NCBI GenBank assembly: GCA_958299035.1
Contig: CATQJL010000223.1
Span: 75,967,600 to 76,031,599, forward strand
DNA: 64,000 bases
Reading direction: 5' to 3'
From: Cylicocyclus nassatus
Lineage: Eukaryota > Nematoda > Chromadorea > Rhabditida > Strongylidae
Shown: one piece after another, positions 1 through 10,171 of the stretch
Position numbering within the stretch: position 1 is the first letter of the stretch
Layout: the number at the start of each line of letters is the position of its first letter
The notes under the pieces: model-generated
Databases searched by the model: none
Told to the model about the DNA's origin: nothing
What the model saw: the letters and a program-made list of their open reading frames with translations, nothing else
Position numbers and translations under genes: made by a program

Positions 1-356
1 ATCAAAACGAATGTGGAAGCATTGCAAGCCATGTGAATTTGGATCATCATCGTGTTCGCTCGCTTGTAAGTCGAATTTTACGCGTGGTTGTTGGATTGAT
101 TGATATTCGCAGTTGCACAGTTACACATGCCCTTTAACTCGAGTATTTTGCGCTAGACTGAAAATTTATCAAAGCGCTGTTGAAAGCCTAAATCTGAGAC
201 GTAAGCTAAGGCAGTGACCTACTTTAGCATGAAACATATGATGAGAGAAAGGATATAGCGAAAACAGTTAACGTGATTGGGAGACGGTCAAGAGGCGCGA
301 TTTCTCCGGCTGTCACCTACTCAAAACTCCAGTTTAGTGATGCGAGTGTCTAAAAA
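1..356. other. Intergenic stretch, possible exon end at the left edge
   Basis: No gene is recognised. The first 67 bases can be read as an open, cysteine-containing exon end (KRMWKHCKPCEFGSSS) followed by a consensus donor GTAAGT near position 67. It may be the edge of a gene lying to the left, but one short exon is not enough for a call. The rest is AT-rich non-coding sequence up to the Helitron-like element. Confidence 0.25.
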
Positions 357-1295
357 TCTTATATATAAAGCTGAATGTCTGTCTGTATGTATGTATGTCT
401 GTCTGTATGTCTGTACGTATGTGCGGAATAGAAATTTTTATTTCTGAACCGATCGGGACCAAACTTGGCACACATATACTTCGGGGCAGGGAGCGTGTCA
501 TAGGCTACTTTTCGTTATCGATCGATATCGATTTTATCGATTTTTATCGATTTTTTTGCTGAGTTCACCTACGGGGCTGGGAGTTGGCACAGGGGGGTAA
601 TCGAGCATGGGGATTCCGAATACAATGTTGGTTTTCAGGATTATCGATTACTTTTATCGATTTTATCGATTTTTTTGCAAAGTTTGAGCTACGGGGCTGG
701 GAGTTGGCACAGGGGGGTAATCGAGCATGGGGATTCCGAATACAATATTGGTTTTCGGGATTATCGATTACTTTTATCGATTTTATCGATTTTTTTGCAA
801 AGTTTGAGCTAGGGGGCTGGGAGTTGGCACAGGGGGGTAATCGAGCATGCTGATCACCCCAAGGGGAATGATCAGCATGCTCGATTACACCCCCGTGCCA
901 AATTCCAGCCCCCTAGCTCAAATTTTCAAAAAATCGATAAAATCGATAAAAGTAATGGACGATCTTGAAAACTAATATTGTATTCGTAATCAGCATGCTC
1001 GATTACCCCCTGTGCAAAATCCCAGCCTCGCATGTCAAAATTTACAAAAAATCGATAAAATCAATAAAAGTAATCGATAATTCTGAAAACTAATATTGTA
1101 TTCGGAATCCCCATGCTCACTTCCCCCCCTGTGCCAACTCCTAGCCCTGTAGGTGAACTCTGCAAAAAAATCGATAAAAATCGGTAAAATCGACATCGAT
1201 CGATAACGAAAAGTGGACTGTGACACCCGCCGGGGCCCGAAGTGTATGTGTGCCAAGTTTGGTCCGGATACGGCGGAGCCGGGTATGCCAGCTAG
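357..1295 (+). mobile_element. Helitron-like non-autonomous element, copy 1 (inverted-duplicated core)
   Basis: The element starts TCTTATATATAAAG after an A and ends with GC-rich GGCGGAGCCGGGTATGCC followed by CTAG before a T. These are Helitron-type termini (5' TC, 3' CTRR, insertion between A and T). A (TGTCTGTATG)n-like tract follows the 5' end. The core has about three 120-bp direct repeats (GCTGGGAGTTGGCACAGGGG with ATCGAT-rich spacers, about 541-855), then inverted copies of the same unit (about 880-1255). The axis of symmetry is near 846-880. The motif ACCAAACTTGGCACACAT near 469 reappears inverted near 1245. There is no Rep/helicase coding. A shorter relative lies at 18852-19145 with the same two ends. 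Open frames here are just translated repeats. Confidence 0.7.
541..1255. repeat. 120-bp tandem units in head-to-head arrangement
   Basis: The unit contains TTTTATCGATTTTATCGA, then TTGAGCTACGGGGCTGGGAG, GGCACAGGGGGGTAATCGAG and CATGGGGATTCCGAATACAA. It recurs with a period of about 120 bp up to 855 and then as reverse complement from about 880. A perfect short hairpin (GCATGCTGATCA...TGATCAGCATGC) marks the switch. Confidence 0.75.
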
Positions 1296-2747
1296 TTATC
1301 AAATAAAGTGCATTGGCTTACTACCTGTCTAAGGTTACCACTTGCTGAGTTTCATGGTTTTTGCTACAAAACGGACTGAAATATCTACAAATTGGTTCCT
1401 GACTGCATTTTCGTGGGTTTTTGACTTTGAAAATCGTTGTTTTGAATTTTTTCCTGTGTATAAAGGTTGAGCAGTCCATGCAACTATCTAATGTATCTTT
1501 TTCTAAATTTCATATACTTTTAGAAAGTTGTAAAAAACTTATTATGTGCTATTTGGTGTCCACCTGGCAATAAAAATCGCGCCTCTTGACATACACCCAA
1601 CGTGATTTAACCCATTGTTTCATGGTGTATCAAAGAAAGCCATTTACTCTTCAGAGTAAGAGATACAAACGCTCAAATAAGTCGACTAATTCAAAAAATT
1701 TTGCTTTACCTCATTTTAGATGTTCTTTTATGTTGATCGAAATGAAAGAAAAGTGAGTTGGAGTCTACCGCCATTTTTGTGACGAATTCAAATCTGTCAA
1801 TTCAAAAGCTGGATTGTACAAATACGAAATAGATATGAAAATGTATCCAGCTGGACGCAGGTAAAATTGGAAGAGATGACCTATAACAAGTATTCGCTGA
1901 TTTGTCCTCACATTGATGGAACACCGTCTGAGTAATTAGAAAAGACAGTATGAGAGAAATGGAAATTCGAGCGTTGTTTGCCCGGTTTAGTGAGTCATTG
2001 TTTGTAGTTTTGAATAAACATTTGACGTTGTTGTCGACGTTACCGGTGCGTTGGAATTCTACGTGAGAATTCGACAAAGGACATATGCAACAAGATGAGA
2101 GAGAAGAAACGATCAAAGAGAACTGTATTAGATAGATGTGAAGATTAAAAGAATCTCCGCAAAGCATCCCATAATGAAATGCAGAGGTGGCCTGTAAAAT
2201 TCCAAATGCAGTGCCATGTTGGGAGTTTGTCTACTTCAATCAGGCGTGAGCACAGTAAGAAAAATGAAAAACAAATCGCAGAAATTTTCATTGCAACACA
2301 GAATCGATTACCTTGACTAATAACAAATGGCAACACAATTAAACGAGAACAAGACAAAATCGATTTGAATTTGCAAGTGACTACGTGGCGGACGAATGTG
2401 CGCATGATAAAGTGCGCGCGCGCCATTGAGCGCTGTAAAAATGGGCTAGTCGTTTGGTATTATTGTACAACTGCCAAATTTTTGTTGTTTCTCTTTTTTC
2501 TTTCAGCTCAAAGATCGCTCTCCCATTGAGGTCCCTATACATGCTTTTTGCATAGAGCGAACAACAAGTGTGCATATCAAAACTGTAGAGCTTGGACTTT
2601 TTGGTCGACGTTAAGGATGTGGTTCATTTTGAAAATTGGCGGATTTTTTACAGTTCTTATGAGATTCCAGCTTCACTTCCAGCTTGTCCGGCTTAAAATT
2701 ATCCGTCATCTTATCTGTCAAATCTTATGTCAAGCAAACGCTTTTAG
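1296..2747. other. Intergenic stretch with one candidate terminal exon
   Basis: No complete gene is recognised. A strong acceptor-like tract (CTCTTTTTTCTTTCAG, ending near 2505) precedes a 36-codon open frame that starts LKDRSPIEVPIHAFCIER and ends in a stop near 2616. It could be the last exon of an unrecognised upstream gene on the plus strand, or chance. The conserved CWC25 N-terminal exon (MGGGDLN type) was looked for here and not found. The other open frames, on the minus strand at 1.8-2.6 kb, show no family motif. Confidence 0.3.
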
Positions 2748-5700
2748 AACAGAAATGACTGAAGAGAAGGACATTGGGTGGATGTATCAGGGAGCAAAAG
2801 CTCTTGTCAATCGTGAGGATTACCTGTTAGGAAAGAAGGTAAAGAACAGCGTCCATATAGTGTTACTTATTGGTTAAAGTTCTTTTTTTGTCGTCAATCG
2901 AGCACTTACGACCTATCATCTCTTTCAGATTGATAAAAGTTTCGAGAAGTACTCCGATGCTGTTAATGAAGAGAAACCAGAAGCACTGGATGCACTTTTG
3001 CATACACGGTAAACCCTAGCCACTATGAATTGCTGGTTTATGAATAATCAAATCTTTCCTTCAGAACAGTCGTCAAACCGCAACCATCCACCGTGAAAAC
3101 CAGTGCTTTGGAAACCTATGTCGTCGCTACAGAAGATCCTCTAGTGGCTGTCAAAGTAGGTTCTCATGGATTTTGTTAGTCTCTACGTTCACGAATTTGC
3201 ATCTTCAAGGTCAAAGAAGAAACTCGACGACGCGAGGTATTGGAGAATCCTCTAATGAAATTGAAATTTCAAAAAATGTTGAAAGAAATGATGGCCGAAA
3301 AAGAAGGTAAGGGAGACAAGAAGAAGAAGAAAAAGAAGAAGAAGAAAGAAACTCGTGAGGAGAAGCCTAAGAAAATCAAAGTAAGTTCAACATATGATTC
3401 TTTGGGCACAGATCCATCTGTGATTTCCAGAAGAAAATGTCTAGGGAGTCCAAGGAAGAGGCATCAGTCTCCGAGCGTCGGAAGTCATCAAACAGTAAGG
3501 TATGTTGTTTGATATTGCATCAGCATAATCGTGCTTTTTTTTATCAATGAAGGAGAGCTAAATCCGGTCTTCACTGAATGATTCTCGGTTTTCTTTTCTT
3601 TGTTACTGTTTTAACCCGCGATACTTTTAATGGATGGGTGAAAATTTCCTTAGAAAAATATTCTTTAGAGTCAACTTACTCCTGGAGTTTCAACTTTATA
3701 TAACGTAAACATGTAAATTAAATTGAGATTTTGATTTGAAAGGGAGAAATGATCTCTTTTTGCGTAGCGTAATTATATAAGAAAGTTGGTCTGAGTCTGT
3801 TGGAGATATGACATGCGAATCATATCGTTGCATATTTGCTCGTAATATTCTTGTTTGGGTCATCTGTGGAGAGTAGGCAACCGTAGGATGGTAGGAAAAG
3901 TAGTAGGAAAATCCAGAATACTATGTAATCTCAGCGCTCTACTTCACCATTCCCGTGATTCTTCGTGCCTAAGCCTCAGTAATAATTCCATCGAAACAGA
4001 AGTTTTTGCACAGATTGATGAGTAACATTTGGTTCCCTTGGGAACGGGAATAGGTTGCCGGCAACGGTTACCCAGGTTGGCGGTGCTTTTAGGACCGTAT
4101 ATGACTCTCTATGTACTATGCCCTATCCTATCTAATAACTACAGCAACCTTTGCAGCCGTTGTCGTCAACCTATAGTCGTTCCCTTGGAGCAGAAGTTTG
4201 CAGTGATTATACAGGAACGAAAGCGTCCCAAATATCAATTTTGACTGTTCGGGATTTCTTATCCTTAAGTCTTATCTCTGCACTTTTCTTTTAGAGAAGC
4301 CGCCCTGCTTCATCCGATTCGGAACCTGCACGGGAAAAACGGCGATCGCGCAGGCCAAGCGAAGCTAGAAAATCTCACGAACGATCACCAGTGCGATCTG
4401 AGAAAGAGGAGAGCCGACATCACGATAAATCACCTCCTTTGAAAACCAAGAGAAGACAAAGAAGCAGTTTGTCGCCAGAGGATGCTTCGCGACGAAAGAG
4501 ACGGAGCTCATCGTCTTCTGCTGAGCCAATGCCGAGAAAGAGCCATACTAATAGCTCTGCCAAGGAGAGGCGGCCAAGGTCAAAGGATCGTGACCGGAGT
4601 TCCTCTCCACGCAGAAGAAAACGAAACTCGTCTTCTTCTGCTGAGCGGACTATGGAAAAGCGCCGCGTAAATAGGTCCTCTCCAGAGCGCCGGAAGAGAT
4701 CAGAAGACCACCGTGAAAGAAGTGCTTCTCCACGCAGAGATCGTTCTTTTGTGAGAAGCAAGGACAGAGTCGGTAGTAGTAGCAGGAAGAAATCAGTTTC
4801 TCCTAAACGCGAAAGGTCACCGGAAAGAAAAACACGAAGGTCTCGATCCCGATCACAGTCCAATCATAGGTCACCAAAGCGAACACGAAGGCGCAGCGAG
4901 TCTTCTTCAGCATCACCTGAGAGGCGGAGGAGGAGGAGTTTTAAGAGAAGCCCGGATGATCGGCTTTGGAAGAACAAGAAAGAAGTTCAACGTAGTAGCA
5001 GTAGCTCTTCAACTCCGGATATGCGCCAACGGAAGTCACAACCCTCACCTGCAAGAAAGGAGAAAGCAAAACATGTCAGCCGGTCACCATCCACTTCCAC
5101 TTCTAGTTTAGAAGATTCGAATAGGAATAGGAAAGTCTCTTCTACAAAGAAAGGTACAGGACGTGAAGATGCTCATGCTCATTCTCCATCCACTGTTGAA
5201 GATCGGAAAGTAGAAGATCGGAAGGATACAGAGCGCCCGTAAGTTTCTTCTTGCAGTCGGTTTACTACGTTTTTTTAAGAGCGCAATTCATTTACATACC
5301 ATTCTTTATCAAATTTGTCAACAATCTTAACAATCGCGAGATAGAGCCTGAACGGCTTGCTTGAATAATCGAAAAAGGTGCGCTTTGTACGCGTCAAATT
5401 GGGGTACCTCAAATTTAATTTCCAGATTGCTTGGCTTTGATTGAAAAATATATTTTATCAGATTGGCTACAAATCAGAATGTAATTTTGAAGATAGAAGC
5501 AATCATAGATACAGTTACATGCAAAAAATTTTTGCTCTAATTTTCTCAGGGTAGGGGAACGAAGGCCGCCAGTTTGAGCCGCCTTTCGCGGCCAACTGGT
5601 CCTTTTGCAGTGTTGTTGCACGCCGTTCCAGGACCACTAGTCAAAATTTTTGCTTAAATTTTCTCATGCTGAACAAGTTGGATTTTCTGATTTTTTTTTT

Positions 5701-7019
5701 TTGCAGAAGCGGCTCTCGGGAAGACGAACAACCGGTGCGGAGTTTTGACACTCACATCCCTGAGCATTTAAGACCCAAGGTATATGGTTGTAATATCTGT
5801 AAACTAAAAGCAATATGGCTAGAGATTCTATATAATTTCTTATTTAGGCGGCCGAAACCGATTCTGACGAGGAAACGGAGGACAGATTTGAGCGCGAGGA
5901 AAGGGAACGCAAAAAACGCTTTGAGGGTTTTGGCCTTGTTGAAGTGGGTATCGCGCAACTTTCCGTTATCTAGAGGTCATTCAATGAACACGTTCTAGGT
6001 TGTAAAGAAGCCTAAAGATGATGGACCCATCACAGCACAAAACCCTTACGAGCTTTCCCGAAAGCCAACTGCGCCCGTTTACCAGGTTCTTACTTATTTG
6101 GACAATTTTTCACAATATACCTTTTTTCATTCACAGAAACCTGAGCATCGGCGTCCATTGACAGAAGAGGAAAAGCAAGCAAAGTTACAAGAGATGACGC
6201 AGAATGCAATTTGGCGGCAAGAAACTCGCAAAAAGAACCTGAAGCGAGCTCGTTTGGCTGATGAGCAAGAAGAAGTTGAGGACTCACAAGATAAGGCCCC
6301 TAGCTTTATCAGGTCAGTCGTATTGCTATTGCATCAAGGGGTCGGAAATCGACATTTACATTTCAATTGTCAATGGCATAGGCTTGTGCCGATGGTGACC
6401 CGAGAAATCTTTCTTGCGGGGGAGGGGTCTACTACATAAAAAAAATTTTCCGAATGAGGATACATGGCCCCAGCTAGCATTCCGAAAATTTTTCTGGAAT
6501 GTTTCTAAAATTTTCAATGTCCCATAACTACGAAATTTAAGAGAAAAAGGATTTGGCGGAAATCCAAAAAAATTCCAAGATCCAATTTTTCCAAGATTTC
6601 TTTCAATTATTCCCAAGTAAGAATTAGTCACCTGCGCAATTCATATCTCATGCTGGTAACTTTGAGAATTTTGCGCTTCATGGTCCCTCCGATCTCCTCC
6701 CCCTCTCTCCGTTCGGCACTGCCTGTGTTGAACCTTCAAATCTCATGCTTGTATTGCTAAATTCTGTTCCTCTAATGATGTTGAGTGAGCACTCATATAA
6801 ATGAGCCACATTTTACTTATTTTTTAGTGCTGCCGGACGCAAAGTTGCAAACCTATTCAGTGTTAAGAACTTGTCGTTTTTGTAGTTAACGAACATATTT
6901 ACAGAAGCCAGTTGAACACTGCCGTTGCCGATCTCAGCGTCGAACAGTGGTTACAGAGTAACAAGAGATCTCTTCAACGCTCAGAAGGTTTCCTGAATTC
7001 AAAATTTGCTTCGAAATGA
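2748..7019 (+). CDS. cwc-25: CWC25-type pre-mRNA splicing factor (N-terminus not found)
   Basis: CWC25 joins the catalytically activated spliceosome and helps the first transesterification step, in the nucleus. Read exons are 2748-2838, 2929-3008, 3065-3155, 3210-3380, 3431-3499, 4295-5238, 5707-5779, 5848-5943, 5999-6085, 6137-6312 and 6905-7019. They join in phase to a TGA at 7017. Visible family landmarks are the GWMYQG...VNREDYLLGKKID block near the start, EENPL-like RREVLENPLMKLKFQ, a lysine-rich run, a long arginine/serine-rich region in the 944-base exon, and the C-terminal block RPLTEEEKQAKLQEMTQNA followed by IWRQETRKKNLKRARLA. The end, VEQWLQSNKRSLQR...SKFASK, corresponds to the family tail. 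The expected first 50-60 residues (MGGGDLN...W/HP...VWKAE) are missing. The first exon begins mid-codon, or else at an in-frame ATG at 2755. The N-terminal exons may lie upstream or be lost in assembly. The RS-rich centre is longer than I expect for animal CWC25. The identity is secure from the two ends; the 5' end is not. Confidence 0.85.
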
Positions 7020-7042
7020 TGATATGTTGTATCACTGTAAAG

Positions 7043-7048
7043 AATAAA
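7043..7048 (+). terminator. Poly(A) signal of CWC25 gene
   Basis: An AATAAA hexamer lies 24 bases after the TGA stop, as expected for a short nematode 3' UTR. Confidence 0.7.
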
Positions 7049-10000
7049 GATTACCTCAGTCCTTTCAATTAGTTTAGTTGTTTCAGTTCACGAAATACTA
7101 ATTAGCTATCATTTTTTATTTCTTTTTCATTTTTTTATCATTTTGATTTTTTACTTGAAAATACCTGGCATGATTTTGAATTACGATTTCTCCTTGTTAT
7201 GCACTTGCTAATTTTCACTAATAACTGTTATTCTCTCTTTCTTTTTCTTTTTCTCTGCGACTGAGTCAGATGGGTGGCACTCCTTGTTAGTGGCATTGCA
7301 TCGGCTTTGATTGCGGCATTAGATTATCTGGCTATACCAGAGGATGGCCATCATCGATTGTAAGTAAAGATCGTTTGCGTTTTCTATTGGTTACAGTCTA
7401 GTAATTTTTGCTTTAATTGATATCTTCTGCGGCAAAGGTCACATCTGCTCAGGTAACTTGTAACTCAACTTAATAACTCACTTGTTTAGCGGATTACGCG
7501 GAGATATTCCTTGGAGCGCACATTGCCACTGTTAGACGCAGATGTTGCTGCTAATCCAAGAAAACTATATCAAAGTCAAGTCACTGTCTCTACTAAATTC
7601 CTCACTAAATGGTTACATTGAAAGTCTGTCACGCTTCTTCCGGTCCACGCCCCAAGTTGAATGTCATCCGCTATGAGTCATTTCTCAGACGAATGTGATT
7701 CATCATGAAATCTGACTTAGGCTTCTTCTCTTAGTTCAGAATTGTAAATGGAGTGGTACCGATAGCTAAAACTTCTTTAAACTAATTTTCTGAGCATTCT
7801 TATCATTTGCAGAATTTTACATTGGTATTGGCATGAAATATTTAGCTAGCAGAAATATCAGTCGATAGAATGCATTATGTGAATTTGCTTGCTAGGGCGT
7901 TTTTGTAGGAAGATTTTTTTGGAGGATTTTACAGCATTATTCCCCGAGGGAATCAATTTCTTTTCTGGAGTTGCTGCGCTATAAATTGTTGCCATCGTGC
8001 AAAATGTCTTGGACGTTCAGTGCATTTTCCACAAAAATCTTTCTCTTACATCTTCTACTTCTGCTAAGTTTAGAGCTCTGCTGCCTTTTACGATGCGTTG
8101 GGACTTTGCAGAAGTGCATAATCTGCACTTTTTTGCCGCCGTTGCTAAAGCGTTTGTGAATATTCGATCGCAAGACGCAGCAGCAGCTAGTGGAAGCTAA
8201 AGCTGCCCACTTATTCAGCCTCCGCCTGCACACTGCTGCTGTTAACGGTGGTCACCACAAGGGGCCATCAACTCTCGGTCTCTTAAAATCGCAGGCTGTC
8301 TCATTCCACCACTAGCCCCGAATCAATAGGTCGCGCCGGACAGTTGGCGATATGCCAATCGCGTTCACTACTTTTTGTTCCTTTCTAGCAGAGTGGTTTA
8401 TATGGTAAAGGTTTCTTCGAGATTTGGAAAAAGGCAGTTGAGGTACTGAAAGTTTTCGGCTCTTCAGGTAATGTTTTTCTTTGCTTCAGTTCTTCTTTGA
8501 ATTCTTTGAATTTACCTGTTTGCATGATAACCATTACTCTATTTTTGGTTTCTTCTCCGTTTTATGTGAAAAAGCTTCACACATAATTTTTTCAATTTCC
8601 ACTTGTTTACGGCTCGGTTAGGACGAATGAGGTTTTTTGTGTGAAAGTGACTCATGCTATCCGGATGACTCATTATGCTCGCCACATATAATACTTGTGT
8701 ACTTAGGTTCATAACTTCCTCCAGTTTTTCTCTCCGCGCTTAACAGGTCTGCTCGCCCTCCCACTGCTGCTTGCATCGTTGCGGCCTCCGCGCCTCTGTT
8801 ACACTGTGTGCCTAGCAGACCGAGGGAAATCTTTTAGTACAGCCGCCTACTCTTATGCATTCAGATATATCGATTTAATTGTACACGGTATGTGGGAGGT
8901 GTAGCGTGTATGTGTTTACTTTCTTCTCTCGCTCTAGTTTCATAGCCTCTACCTACCATGTTTGTGCTGTGTAGGGCACTATTTATCTTGTCGCGTTTTA
9001 CAAATGGGTGCAGATTGGTGAAGACATGTCTGGAGTGAAGTGAAAGTGCTTAGCTTCTCATCGCAATCTCTCAAAAGCTGTTACAAGCTTGCCTATCATT
9101 TCGACCAGAAGCACTGTGCACTTGATGACACAATGCCCATCGAAGCTTAGTCGTATTCACTTTTATAAGCGAGTAATGTAGCTTTTGCGAATGTGGCAAA
9201 ATGATTTACATTTTGACGTACGCTGCTGCATTCACTCGCTAATCGTTGCAGCATTCTGCATTAGACGATAGTTCAAGAACATTTACGAGGCTGCAAGCTG
9301 TAGAATTAATATTATCGTCTGCTGTGGGTAATGAATGGATGTTCACCAAGTGAAGAATAATAAACGGCAACGCTTTGCAGTTTTCGATATTTTGCCTTTG
9401 TCTATTAAAAGTAAAGAATCTAGCGGCTGACGTTGTTATGCAGTTCACTCAGTAGGTCGCAAAGTCTTCACTCTTCAGTTTACAATTATTTCAGTGTATA
9501 ACACCTTCTTAGCAAAGCATCCAAATCTCAACCATTGCCTCATTCAGACTAAATGAAAGTGCCCTTTATCATCACACACAAACCTTGGACCTACATAATA
9601 GGCCTGTAGATTACTTTGCTCATCTTGCTCTACTTCCAACCTATTGTCTTGTTCAGTGCACTTTCGCTACGGTATTGATTTGTGTACTAAGGTGCATCCG
9701 TTCGTTTTCATTGTTTCGATTCTGTTGCTGTAGCGCAATCGCTCATGTACACATTGCCTGTTGAAATAATTTCGTACAGTTATTTTATGCATCCATCACC
9801 ATCTTTTATCGCCTTCAACAACCGGTTCAGTAGCGCAAAAAAATTTGTGAGAAAAAAGTGGTGTTACTCTTTTGCAGGCTAGTATTTTCACTGCAAAACT
9901 GTTACGAATTTACTATGATTCGTCCTCTGCAAGTCTTCTGTGGCTTTAGTTCCATGATCTTTTGCCGATATCAAGCAACCGCATTTGTGACCTGATGTCG

Positions 10001-10171
10001 CATGTATCTAGTGTTTGCGGTCTTGTTGTTCAAATTTTCGTTAAAACCTGACGTCCATGATTTTAAGGGTAGCTACGCCGGGGTGACCACGAGTGTCTGC
10101 CTAATTCGAGGGTGAAGTGATAAGTAAAATTTCTGAAGAATGCTAGGTTTTTTATGATTTTTTTACAGGGG
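7049..10171. other. Intergenic stretch with one orphan exon-like segment
   Basis: No gene could be assembled. The best candidate is 7270-7359. It has a pyrimidine-rich acceptor ending CAG and the consensus donor GTAAGT, enclosing one open frame that reads WVALLVSGIASALIAALDYL, a likely membrane segment resembling the first helix of CLC chloride channels in general character only. No companion exons were found downstream. At 7971-8233 the two strands carry overlapping open frames of low complexity. The 9.2-9.5 kb and 8.7-8.9 kb blocks show no family motif. Confidence 0.3.
10156..10171 (+). promoter_or_regulatory. Acceptor-like tract directly before integrin ATG
   Basis: The sequence TTTTTTTACAG followed by GGG and then ATG places a splice acceptor 3-4 bases before the start codon. 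In nematodes this is the usual position of a spliced-leader trans-splice site. A short 5' UTR exon joined by cis-splicing is the alternative. Confidence 0.5.

Noticed and set aside
584..1256. Repeated 70-90 codon open frames on both strands (FIDFFAKFELRGWELAQGGN type)
   Set aside because: They are translations of the 120-bp tandem and inverted repeats of the Helitron-like element, not genes.
4420..4863. 147-codon minus-strand frame rich in Leu, Arg and Ser
   Set aside because: It is the antisense shadow of the RS-rich CWC25 exon, caused by codon periodicity.
5524..5668. Small insertion flanked by ~22-bp direct repeats (AATTTTTGCT...AATTTTCTCA) in a CWC25 intron
   Set aside because: The repeats are imperfect, AT-rich and lack element ends between them, so a simple local duplication is as likely.
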